NCBI RefSeq assembly: GCF_945952095.1
Contig: NZ_CAMFHL010000008.1
Coordinates: 11,664-75,663 of the forward strand
Direction: 5' to 3'
Origin: an uncultured Arsenicibacter sp.
GTDB lineage: Bacteria; Bacteroidota; Bacteroidia; Cytophagales; Spirosomataceae
DNA: 64,000 nt
Within the stretch, counting starts at the first letter, position 1; the number at the start of each line of letters is the position of its first letter. The notes beneath the pieces were generated by a model. It did not search any database. It was given only the letters and a program-made list of their open reading frames with translations, and was not told the DNA's origin. Shown piece by piece: positions 52,300 through 60,826 of this stretch. The position numbers were made by a program, and so were the translations under genes.

Positions 52300-53781
52300 T
52301 CAACTTTTTTTAGCAAGATTCAGATAAAGCAGGCGAATTTCTTCGGAAGGAAGCCCAAGGTTAAATTTCCGGAGCGATTCCGTATAGATGCGGTATTGCC
52401 GGTGCAGGGCATCAAACCGCTGGGATCCGGCCAGGGCCAGCATTTTTTCCTTATGCGCTTCTTCGAGGTTGGGGTTTTCGTCGAGCGCCTTATCACAATA
52501 ACTGATTGCCTGAGGCAGATTACCGGTCAGGCGGTGGATACGCGCCAGGCTGTAGAGGAGTTTGTGAAACATATCGCGGTACCACGTCCGTTTGCTCCAG
52601 CACCAGTCGTTTTCGTGGTTATCAATATACTTCAGCGGAATGTCGGTGAAGAGATCACTGCTGTACAGACGTTCAGCGGCTTCGTAGCAAATTTTCCCCT
52701 GTTCCAGATTACCGTTCATGATGTGCTGATTGCCGTTAAAGCACAGTTCCTGAAACATCGGCAGGTCGATCCAGCTGTCGAACGGCAGACGCAGGTAGTA
52801 GATCGAGCTTTGCTGCACCACAAATGACGACTGCCGCGTATCCTGTTCGCGGCCCGACAACACCGCCCGCAAATACCGGATGGCGTGGTACAGGCGGTTC
52901 AGGGCCTGTTTTTCGTTGTCGGCTTCGGGCCAGAGCAGGTCGGCCAGTTCATCGGCGGTAGCTCCTTTTTCGCCCCGCAGCAGCAGATAGGCGAAAATCG
53001 TTTTCAGCTTTTTAGTAGACCCCGCTTTGGTGTTCCAGTCGATGCTTTCGCCGTTTTCGCGCCGGATACGCAGCTCCCCGAAGCATCGGATTTTCCAGCG
53101 GCCTTCGTCCGTCTGAGCCACCATTTTCTGAAATGGCTTATCCACGGCATGGGCTTTCCGCTCACCGGCGCCTTCTTTCCCCGCCGGTAATGCAGGCGCT
53201 ATCCGCTGCGGATCAATGTTCGACAGCCAGTAGTCAAAGCGTTGTTTGGCATAGTTTTTCCGGATAATCTGCGGAGGCAGGTAATACGGATTTGCCCGGG
53301 CGCCCTCGGTCGTAAAAATGACCGGATGCGAAAATAAGCCCAGCAGCAACTGCTCCTCCAGCAGTACAGACTCGTTGTAGAGACAGACAATCGTCAGCTG
53401 ATTGTTTTCTTTCAGCAGGCTCTGAAACGCTTCCTGTAACTCGCGCAGGTAAATATCGCCCGACGGCGTCCGGACCGCCCAGGTCATTTCCAGGAAGATC
53501 GTCAGCCGGACCGGTGGCAACCCTGCCATTTTCCGGCGCAGCGCATCCAGCACCGGTTGCGCCCGGACGACCTGCTCCCGCAACAGAAACTCCGCCGATG
53601 ACAGCACCTCGACGGTAGCCGCCGACGTATCGTCCTGTAAAATCGCGCTTTTCACCTGCGGAACGGTATGTTCGTCGGCGATATACAGCGAGTACTCCGC
53701 CGCCAGCATCCGGACGACCATGTACCAGAGCCGTTCTTCGGTTGATGAGAAAAAACCAATAAAGCGATCACTGTGTGCCAT
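52300..53781 (-). CDS. SARP-like (winged helix plus BTAD) transcriptional regulator
   Basis: A 493-residue protein from ATG 53781. Residues about 1-215 form a domain I do not recognise, without a receiver-type Asp pocket. Residues about 245-330 are a winged helix like OmpR/SARP (IRCFGELRIRRENGE, ATADELADLLWPEAD), followed by the BTAD-type TPR region (ALNRLYHAIRYLRAVL, QAISYCDKALDENPNLEEAHKEKMLAL). It is the first gene before the P450 operon and on the same strand. It is the natural regulator of the cre-like genes, with the N-terminal part as possible sensor. Confidence 0.82.
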   Translation of the reverse strand: MAHSDRFIGFFSSTEERLWYMVVRMLAAEYSLYIADEHTVPQVKSAILQDDTSAATVEVLSSAEFLLREQVVRAQPVLDALRRKMAGLPPVRLTIFLEMTWAVRTPSGDIYLRELQEAFQSLLKENNQLTIVCLYNESVLLEEQLLLGLFSHPVIFTTEGARANPYYLPPQIIRKNYAKQRFDYWLSNIDPQRIAPALPAGKEGAGERKAHAVDKPFQKMVAQTDEGRWKIRCFGELRIRRENGESIDWNTKAGSTKKLKTIFAYLLLRGEKGATADELADLLWPEADNEKQALNRLYHAIRYLRAVLSGREQDTRQSSFVVQQSSIYYLRLPFDSWIDLPMFQELCFNGNQHIMNGNLEQGKICYEAAERLYSSDLFTDIPLKYIDNHENDWCWSKRTWYRDMFHKLLYSLARIHRLTGNLPQAISYCDKALDENPNLEEAHKEKMLALAGSQRFDALHRQYRIYTESLRKFNLGLPSEEIRLLYLNLAKKS

Positions 53782-53950
53782 ACGCTCTCCGATCAAAAAG
53801 ACCGTTAATGTAACGATACACAGATCATAATGAAACAATTCAGGAACGGATTTACCGGATACTCTTTCCCGGACACCGGTTTTCCGGTTTTTCTGCCACT
53901 GATTTCCAACCCCTTGCAGCCCTGTCGGGTCCTGTTAAAAAACTCAACCC

Positions 53951-54790
53951 ATGCGTCTGTCTACCCTCCCTTACGTACTCCTTATTTTTTTAGCCGGTTG
54001 TACCGGTCAGAATAGTCCGCAACCGGCTACGACCGGATTAGTCCCGGCAAAGCACTTTGATCCGGTGTCAACCCTCGCCGACCTGCCAGCCAGCTATGAA
54101 CCGATTCAGAGCGGGGCGGCTTTGTCGGGGCGTTTAAAGACAGAATACAACGCCGGACAGGTATCCAGCGAATGGCGGTACCACCCGAACGGGCAGCTGG
54201 CAGAATTCCGCATGTACCGGAACGGCGAGGTGCAGACGGCCTCCCAATACCGCTACACTGCCGACAACCGGCTGCGGTATGTGCAGACGTTTACCAACGA
54301 CTGTATGTACGTGAGCACTTCTACCTGCTCCGGTCCCGTACGCTGGAGCACCTACGATGAGATTGAAACCACCAGTGAGGGAAAAATCAGCAGCCGGAAA
54401 ACCTATCTGTTGCAAAATAACTCGTGGGAACTACGCTCGGTTACCGACTATATTTACGACAACCGGCAACGGCTCAGCTCGGCAAAAATCTATGACGGAT
54501 CGAAGCAGTTAAGTTCAACGCAGGAGCTAACGTACGACAACAATAACAACATCACGGCCATTAAAGAGACGCGGCCCAATGCTGCTGCCGGCCAAACGGT
54601 ACAGACTCTCAACTATCAATATGCTGCCGTAAAGAACCCGTATACAGGCCTCAGCCATTACATATCTGCTTTCTTCCTGAGCCCTTATTTGCAGGAAAGC
54701 GCTCCTGCGGCCACCTATAAGCTGAACGCCGGGGCCTATCCGACCCAGATCCGGACCAACAACACAAACACGACGCTGGAATATTATTGA
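53951..54790 (+). CDS. Putative lipoprotein with YD/MORN-like repeats
   Basis: A 279-residue exported protein with lipobox FLAGC (Cys17). The middle shows repeats of the kind EWRYHPNGQLAEFRMYRNGE and YRYTADNRLRYVQTF, as in toxin_YD or MORN-like surface proteins of Bacteroidota. A Cys pair (NDC, STC) may form a disulfide. It is divergent from the SARP gene and its function is unknown. Confidence 0.65.
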   Translation: MRLSTLPYVLLIFLAGCTGQNSPQPATTGLVPAKHFDPVSTLADLPASYEPIQSGAALSGRLKTEYNAGQVSSEWRYHPNGQLAEFRMYRNGEVQTASQYRYTADNRLRYVQTFTNDCMYVSTSTCSGPVRWSTYDEIETTSEGKISSRKTYLLQNNSWELRSVTDYIYDNRQRLSSAKIYDGSKQLSSTQELTYDNNNNITAIKETRPNAAAGQTVQTLNYQYAAVKNPYTGLSHYISAFFLSPYLQESAPAATYKLNAGAYPTQIRTNNTNTTLEYY

Positions 54791-55072
54791 TCGCCCGGCA
54801 TGCAGGCGTAACATTTGGGTAAAGCACGAAATAATCTACTAAAGCAAGGCTTCATTCCGGCCTTATCCGCAAGTACAGCCAACTATTCTTTGGTTGCCGG
54901 CAAAGACCGAATTGTCTATGGCCCCCATAAACTGTTGTCGTCGCCTGTTCACTGGTATTATGAATCAGGTGCTAAACAGCCAGCCACAGGCTTTATAAAA
55001 CCTTGATTTATGCGCTGAATGCCAATCGTAAGTGGTTTGTACTTTTGTGCTGTCAACAACTCAACATGACTC

Positions 55073-55495
55073 ATGATTACGCAAACCGCTAAAACCAAGG
55101 CATTCCTTTTCGCACTTCTGTTTGGTTTCGGCTTAATTGTCCGGGCACAATCTGTTCCGGAAAACGTGCAGATGGCTGTCTTTCCCGCGCGGGAACCCCT
55201 GAAATTCTGGCTGATTATCGACAAGCCTGAAACGGAAAAAAATGCCCGCATCGAGCTGGTTAACGGCAGCAAGCAGCGCCTGTACATCGGTATGCTATCG
55301 AAGAAAAAGCAGCAAATTTCCCAGCTGTTCAACCTGAGCGACGTAAATGACGGCGTGTATACGTTACGCATTGTGACACAGTCGGGCACGTACGAAAAGT
55401 CAGTTACGGTGAAAACGCCGGCCCCTGTTCCGCAACAAACACAGCGAACCATCACGTTTGATCAGCAAATCAAAGTCGCCTACAACGCAGAATAA
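55073..55495 (+). CDS. Secreted hypothetical protein with Ig-like domain
   Basis: A 140-residue protein with signal peptide (MITQTAKTKAFLFALLFGFGLIVRAQ) and a single beta-sandwich-like domain (FWLIIDKPETEKNARIELVNG, GVYTLRIVTQSGTYEKSVTV) resembling type IX secretion C-terminal domains or DUF-type surface proteins. No lipobox or catalytic motif is visible. It is followed by a terminator. Confidence 0.6.
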   Translation: MITQTAKTKAFLFALLFGFGLIVRAQSVPENVQMAVFPAREPLKFWLIIDKPETEKNARIELVNGSKQRLYIGMLSKKKQQISQLFNLSDVNDGVYTLRIVTQSGTYEKSVTVKTPAPVPQQTQRTITFDQQIKVAYNAE

Positions 55496-55516
55496 ATAGA
55501 GCCTATTACTACCTGT

Positions 55517-55547
55517 GCCCTGTACCGGTCCGGAACCGGTACAGGGC
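55517..55547. terminator. Rho-independent terminator
   Basis: GCCCTGTACCGGT (55517-55529) pairs with its complement (55535-55547) around CCGGA, followed by TTTT. Confidence 0.85.
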
Positions 55548-55695
55548 TTTTACTATCTATCCGGATCGGTTTCGGGATCTTGTTGACTGAGTAAGTCTGC
55601 GGATTCACAGGGAGATTTTACCGGTTCAACGGATTGATGACTGGCAATCCGGTAAGGGACACCCAATTTTGGTCTGTAAACAACACAACAGACCG

Positions 55696-57009
55696 ATGAA
55701 CAAACTCTCCCTGCTCACCCTTGGTGCGCTATTAACCGCCGCGAGCTTTTCCTGCCAGACAACTACGGATATACTCAATCCTGATAAACCGGATGCAACG
55801 CCCGATACACCCGCCATCACGTCTGTCGGCACGCCATCGGGCGAACCGGCCAACGCTACCATCGGACCCGCCGGCGGAACCATCCTCTCCGCCGATTCGA
55901 CGGTACGGATCACGATCCCGGCCGGTGCACTGACTGCCAACCAGGTTGTTTCCGTACAGGAACTCGACCAAAACAACTGCCCCGGCGGTACGGGGACCGC
56001 TTTCCGGCTGTTGCCGCATGGCCTGACCTTTGCCAAACCGGCAACCATCACCTTCCGGTATCAGGATAGCAACACCGACGGCTCGGCCCCGGAACTGCTG
56101 CGCATTGCGTACCAGACCAATGACCGTACCTGGATGGGTACCGCCAATAACAGCCTCGACACAACGACGCACACAATCCAGGTGCAGACAACCCACTTCA
56201 GCGACTGGGCCATGTTGCAAACGGCTTACATCGATCCAGGTCAGACCGCTATTGATCCCAGCCAGTCAATCAATATTAATGCCTATGTCGATAATAGCGC
56301 GAATGACAAAGAAGCGTTATTGAGAGAACCGGGCAAAATCGACAGCAAATACGTCGATCAATGGTCGCTTCAAGGGGAAGGCAAGTTATCGAATAATTTG
56401 GCAACCCGAATCACCTACACGGCTCCGGACCGGGTTCCGGATGTAAATCCGGCCATCGTGAGTCTGCGTCTGAAATTTGGCGCGAAAACGATTACCCTTA
56501 AAGCAAGAATATTCATCATGCCGGAAGGACTTATCTTCCGCATCAACAAAGGTCCGTGGATTTATACCAGTTCACCGCTGGGCTTAAGCCGGATTCAGCA
56601 TGGTGCCGGTTTTTTTCATATGGTTCAGACAGGCGTAACCATGCAGGGCTTGTCGGCAACGGTTTCGCTGAGCTGGCCCGGCAACCTTAACAACAGGTTT
56701 AACACGTCCTATATCTTACCGTGGCAACTCAAAAATAGTTCTAATGAACTTCAGATACCGTTTATCACGCTGACTACTAACCCAAAGGGCCAGCCACTTT
56801 ACACTTTCTATTATGAACAGAACCAAGCGCTCCACCCAAGCCCCGGCAATTTAACGATTCTCCATAACGGAGGCAATGTCGGTGATAAGGTATACGGAAC
56901 GTTCTACTTAAAGAAGGCAGGAATTATCGAGTATAGCGGCGGTACCGACCCTATGTTCGACGGAGTTGCTGAAATCGAGGGTAAATTCCGGTTTAAAATT
57001 GCCCGGTAA
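55696..57009 (+). CDS. Putative lipoprotein with ZU5-like domain
   Basis: A 437-residue protein from ATG 55696 with lipobox AASFSC. A Pro/Thr-rich linker leads to a ZU5-like beta domain (about residues 55-180: IGPAGGTILSADSTVRITIPAGAL, ATITFRYQD, TTHFSDWAML). The rest (about 185-437) is beta-rich and not recognised. ZU5-type domains occur in Bacteroidota surface proteins with unknown ligands. No enzyme motif is seen. A perfect 16-bp hairpin follows. Confidence 0.7.
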   Translation: MNKLSLLTLGALLTAASFSCQTTTDILNPDKPDATPDTPAITSVGTPSGEPANATIGPAGGTILSADSTVRITIPAGALTANQVVSVQELDQNNCPGGTGTAFRLLPHGLTFAKPATITFRYQDSNTDGSAPELLRIAYQTNDRTWMGTANNSLDTTTHTIQVQTTHFSDWAMLQTAYIDPGQTAIDPSQSININAYVDNSANDKEALLREPGKIDSKYVDQWSLQGEGKLSNNLATRITYTAPDRVPDVNPAIVSLRLKFGAKTITLKARIFIMPEGLIFRINKGPWIYTSSPLGLSRIQHGAGFFHMVQTGVTMQGLSATVSLSWPGNLNNRFNTSYILPWQLKNSSNELQIPFITLTTNPKGQPLYTFYYEQNQALHPSPGNLTILHNGGNVGDKVYGTFYLKKAGIIEYSGGTDPMFDGVAEIEGKFRFKIAR

Positions 57010-57015
57010 CTTTTG

Positions 57016-57054
57016 CAAACGGTGCTGCACCAGTTGATGGTGCAGCACCGTTTG
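57016..57054. terminator. Perfect 16-bp hairpin between convergent genes
   Basis: CAAACGGTGCTGCACC (57016-57031) and its complement (57039-57054) around AGTTGAT, ending in TTTG. Probably a bidirectional terminator for the lipoprotein and DHFR-like genes. Confidence 0.8.
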
Positions 57055-57075
57055 TTTGCTAACAAAAGGTATTGC

Positions 57076-57639
57076 TTATTTTTTGTAGTGCAGCACCACA
57101 ATACCACACGTAAACGGCGTGGCCTTCAGCAGCGTCAGGGGTTGTTTACTGCCGAGCAGGTTGAAAATCGGCAGTCCCTGCCCGAGGGCTACGGGATTCA
57201 CGAACAGGTGAAATTCATCAACAAGCCCCGCCTCTATCAGCGAACCGACAAACGACGACCCGCCATAGGCAATGATGTCGCCGCCGTCCTGCCGCTTCAG
57301 CGCCGTTATTTCGTCCGCCAGATTACCGCTGGCCACGACGGTATTCGCCCAGTCCGGCGCGGGCGGCGTTTGCGAAAAAACCACTTTAGGTGTGTTGGTA
57401 AAAAACTCACCGGCTGACTTCTCAGGACTTTCCGGATCGGCCGCAATGCCCGCCCAGTGCGGAATAAAGCCTTCTGCCAGTTTCCGGCCCAGCACAATGG
57501 TATCGACCGGCGCAATCAGGTTGGTTATGTAGTCGATCACCTGTTGGTCCCAGGCAAAGGTCATCCAGTCCATTTCGCCGTTCGGGCCGCCGATAAACCC
57601 ATCGACGGTCATTTGTACCTGTAATTTCAGTGTTCGCAT
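57076..57639 (-). CDS. Dihydrofolate reductase-like (RibD C-terminal domain) protein
   Basis: A 187-residue protein from ATG 57639, chosen because MRTLKLQVQMTVDGFIGG is the family start. It has DWMTFAWDQQVI, VLGRKLAEGF, the Gly-rich block DIIAYGGSSFVGSLIEAGLVDE and LPIFNLLGS. The COG0262 family binds NADPH; many members are orphan reductases and not true DHFR. No neighbour suggests a substrate. Confidence 0.85.
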   Translation of the reverse strand: MRTLKLQVQMTVDGFIGGPNGEMDWMTFAWDQQVIDYITNLIAPVDTIVLGRKLAEGFIPHWAGIAADPESPEKSAGEFFTNTPKVVFSQTPPAPDWANTVVASGNLADEITALKRQDGGDIIAYGGSSFVGSLIEAGLVDEFHLFVNPVALGQGLPIFNLLGSKQPLTLLKATPFTCGIVVLHYKK

Positions 57640-57811
57640 TGTTGTTTGTTTTTTTGACAAATATCCGGCAAAACGGCGTAAATCAGCCGGTATACTCACG
57701 ACAGAAAACGGGGTATTTGCGGCAAAATAACGCCTTTGAAGCGGGTAAATATAAATACATACCGCTTTATTGACTGGAGCTTCAGCCTATATATGCTGAA
57801 CCCAATACACA

Positions 57812-59398
57812 ATGAAACTGAACCTGTTGCTTATTTTGCTGGTTGCCGCCGTCGCCTGGGCGTTCCGGACACCGCCGGTTGCCAAAAAGTCTAACATCAT
57901 CCTGATTCTGGCCGACGACATGGGGTATTCGGACATCGGTTGTTTCGGGTCTGAAATCAAAACGCCTAACCTCGACAACATGGCCCGAAACGGCCTGCGG
58001 ATGACGCAGTTCTACAACGCATCGCGGTGCTGCCCGACGCGCGCCTCACTGCTGACCGGTCTGTTCCAGCACCAGGCCGGTGTCGGCGATATGGTCAACG
58101 CCCGCAAGCAGCCGGCTTATCAGGGCTACCTCAATGACCAGTGTGTCACGATTGCCGAGGTCCTGCAACAAAGCGGCTACCAGACCTACATGGCCGGTAA
58201 ATGGCACGTCGGCACCAAACCGCAGCACTGGCCCGTCAAGCGCGGCTTTGACCGGTATTTCGGCCTGATCGACGGCGCGGGCAGTTATTTCGGCGATCAG
58301 CCGTACCGCCCCAACCAGAAACTGTCCATCATACAGGACGATAAGGTCTACCAGCCCGGCAAGGACTATTATGCCACCAACGCCTATACCGATCATGCGC
58401 TGGAATTCATAGAACAAAACCCGAAAGACAAGCCGTTTTTCCTATACCTGGCCTATACCGCCCCCCACTGGCCGCTGCATGCGTTGCCGGAAGACATTGC
58501 AAAGTACAAAACAGCGTACCGCAAAGGCTGGGATAAGCTGCGGCAGGAACGTTTTGCGCGGATGAAAGCGATGGGCATCCTGCCGAAAAGCACCGGGCTA
58601 TCGCCCCGCGACCCGTCGATTCCGGCGTGGGACGACCTCTCTGCTGCCGAAAAAGCGGACTGGGAAGACAAAATGGCCGTTTATGCCGCCATGATCGACC
58701 GCATGGACCAGAATATCGGGCGTGTGCGGCAGAAGCTGAAGGAACTGGGTGAAGACCAGAACACGGTCATTCTTTTTTTATCGGACAACGGTGCCAGCCA
58801 CGAAGACATCGACGGTTCCGGTTTCCTGCCATCCATTCTTGACGACAGTAAAAAACCGGCCAGCGACCGGTCGTCTTTTACGGCCTATGGCAAGCGGGGC
58901 GCGAACCTGAGCAATACGCCGTTCCGGTTCTACAAGCACTGGGAGTTTGAGGGCGGTACAGCCACGCCGTTTGTCGCCTATGGCCCGTCGGTGGTGCAGG
59001 GCGGCCGGATCGACCACCGGCCCGGGCACATTGTAGATGTCATGACTACCTGCGTGGAGCTGGCCGGCGCCACCTATCCACAGACCTACAAGGGTAAATC
59101 CATCCTGCCGGCCGAAGGGCTGAGCCTGGTATCCCTCTTCCGGAACAAGCCCTGGCAAGGCCACGACGCCCTGTATTTTGAGCACGAAGGCAACCGCGCC
59201 ATCCGGCAGGGCGACTGGAAACTGGTCTCCGAATTTCCCGACAACCAGTGGCACCTCTACAACCTGAAGGCCGACCGGTCGGAGCTGACTGATCTTGCAG
59301 CCAAAGAACCCGCGCGAGTCAGGCAGCTGGAAGCAAAGTATGATCAGTGGGCACGGCGCATCGGCGTCATCCCGTTTGGGGAGCTTACGGGCAACTAA
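57812..59398 (+). CDS. Secreted arylsulfatase family enzyme
   Basis: A 528-residue sulfatase with signal sequence MKLNLLLILLVAAVAWA. Metal ligands start with Asp35-Asp36 (ILADDMGYSD); the formylglycine Cys73 is in the motif CCPTRASLLTG; GKWHVGT and LFLSDNGASHED complete the active site. The Cys-type sulfatase needs maturation by an FGE or anSME enzyme, which is not in the window. Bacteroidota use these enzymes on sulfated glycans, but no polysaccharide locus is adjacent. A strong terminator follows. Confidence 0.92.
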   Translation: MKLNLLLILLVAAVAWAFRTPPVAKKSNIILILADDMGYSDIGCFGSEIKTPNLDNMARNGLRMTQFYNASRCCPTRASLLTGLFQHQAGVGDMVNARKQPAYQGYLNDQCVTIAEVLQQSGYQTYMAGKWHVGTKPQHWPVKRGFDRYFGLIDGAGSYFGDQPYRPNQKLSIIQDDKVYQPGKDYYATNAYTDHALEFIEQNPKDKPFFLYLAYTAPHWPLHALPEDIAKYKTAYRKGWDKLRQERFARMKAMGILPKSTGLSPRDPSIPAWDDLSAAEKADWEDKMAVYAAMIDRMDQNIGRVRQKLKELGEDQNTVILFLSDNGASHEDIDGSGFLPSILDDSKKPASDRSSFTAYGKRGANLSNTPFRFYKHWEFEGGTATPFVAYGPSVVQGGRIDHRPGHIVDVMTTCVELAGATYPQTYKGKSILPAEGLSLVSLFRNKPWQGHDALYFEHEGNRAIRQGDWKLVSEFPDNQWHLYNLKADRSELTDLAAKEPARVRQLEAKYDQWARRIGVIPFGELTGN

Positions 59399-59435
59399 GT
59401 AAAGCCCCGGCCATAGACTGTGGCCGGGGCTTTAC
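59399..59435. terminator. Rho-independent terminator after the sulfatase gene
   Basis: A perfect 15-bp stem GTAAAGCCCCGGCCA (59399-59413) with its complement (59421-59435); lies between convergent genes. Confidence 0.9.
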
Positions 59436-59460
59436 CTATCTATTGATTGCGCAGACGCCG

Positions 59461-60768
59461 TTAGTCATTAATCGCCTGATAGACCAGCGGTTTAAAGGCC
59501 TTGTCTGTATTCGGGACATAGGGACCCCACATCTGACGATAGATTAACACCAGCATATCCTCCTTAGGGTCAACCCAGTATGAAGTCGAAAATACACCAC
59601 CCCAGGAATAGGTCCCTGCCTGGCTGGGTGTAAACCGGCTTCCGTTTTCCGAAATAACCAGAAACCCGAATCCGAATTTATTGTCAGCGGCATGATCCCC
59701 GATATTGGGATTCAAATCGCCGATCTGATTCATGGTCATCAGGCGTACCGTGTTACGACCCAGTAACCGGACCCCGTTGTATTCGCCGCCATTCAGCAGC
59801 ATCTGTAAGAAGATGGCATAATCGTAAACAGTCGATGACATACCGCCCCCGCCGGAAAAATAATCGGTTTTCTGAAGCGGGTAATTCATATCAAGTCCGC
59901 CGTTGAAAACAGACGCCTGCTTCTGCATGTTGCCGGTCGAATCACCTACAAAAAAGTTAACCAGCCGTGGTCCTTTTTCCGGTGGCAGGTTAAAATAGGT
60001 ATCCTTCATGCCCAGAGGCTGGCAAATCCGTTTCTGAAAAAAAGCCTCCAGGCTCATCCCCGACCATTTTTCAATCAGAAAACCCAGCACATCCATGTTC
60101 AGTCCGTATTTCCACTGTTCGCCTGGCTGAAAAAAAAGCGGCAGCCTGCCCAGGCGGTTCATTACATCAGATTGCTTCTGGTTCCGAACGCCGACCCCGC
60201 CGGTGACATCGCTTTTGGCATAGATGGCGATTTCTGCCGGCGTACCGATGCCGGGGTAGCCCAGACCCGACGTATGCGTCAGCAGGTCACGGATGGTAAC
60301 GGGCCGTTTTGCCGGAACTGTCGTATATGTAGTGTCTTTCGGGTTAAACGAAACCAGTACCTTCTGGTTAGCGAAAGCAGGCAGGAATCTGGCCACCGGA
60401 TCATCGAGCGAAAATTTCCCCTCTTCCCACAACATCATAACCGCTACCGTTGTCAGCGCTTTTGTCTGGGAAGCGACCCGGAAAATGCCGTTTTTGTCAA
60501 GCGGGGCTTTCGTCGTCATATCATTGACCCCATGCGCCTTGTAAAAAACAATTTTCCCGTGCCGGGCAATCAGAACGACTGAGCCGTTTATCCATTTCTG
60601 CTTCACCCAGTCGTGCATTCCCGAATCCAGGCGCGCAAGACGGGCAGCCGAAAAGCCACCAGCGGCCGGCGGGGCTTCTGTCAGCACACGGGATTGGGCC
60701 GGCATGGCTTTGGGTAGCATGAGCAACAAAACCAACACAGTCAGGGCAGTCAGGCAGCGGTTCATCAT
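59461..60768 (-). CDS. Serine hydrolase of the beta-lactamase (class C/esterase) family, second copy
   Basis: A 435-residue exported protein from ATG 60768 (60765 also possible) with signal MMNRCLTALTVLVLLLMLPKAMPAQ. SxxK is SQTK (Ser100, Lys103) and the second catalytic region is WKYGLNMDV. It is a paralogue of the protein encoded at 14919-16211, sharing DTTYTTVPAKR, LLTHTSGLGYPGIG and YDYAIFLQMLLNGGEYNG. The likely role is esterase or D-aminopeptidase-like; true beta-lactamase activity is not shown. It precedes an MFS gene on the same strand by 58 nt. Confidence 0.88.
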   Translation of the reverse strand: MMNRCLTALTVLVLLLMLPKAMPAQSRVLTEAPPAAGGFSAARLARLDSGMHDWVKQKWINGSVVLIARHGKIVFYKAHGVNDMTTKAPLDKNGIFRVASQTKALTTVAVMMLWEEGKFSLDDPVARFLPAFANQKVLVSFNPKDTTYTTVPAKRPVTIRDLLTHTSGLGYPGIGTPAEIAIYAKSDVTGGVGVRNQKQSDVMNRLGRLPLFFQPGEQWKYGLNMDVLGFLIEKWSGMSLEAFFQKRICQPLGMKDTYFNLPPEKGPRLVNFFVGDSTGNMQKQASVFNGGLDMNYPLQKTDYFSGGGGMSSTVYDYAIFLQMLLNGGEYNGVRLLGRNTVRLMTMNQIGDLNPNIGDHAADNKFGFGFLVISENGSRFTPSQAGTYSWGGVFSTSYWVDPKEDMLVLIYRQMWGPYVPNTDKAFKPLVYQAIND

Positions 60769-60826
60769 ATGGGATAGGTTTACGGTTTTACCTGTTTTAC
60801 AGAACATTGCATTATGCATTCCTCCG

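Noticed and set aside
54815..55006. 63-codon frame after the YD-like lipoprotein gene
   Set aside because: TTG start, no promoter or conserved feature; probably chance, perhaps a decayed tail.
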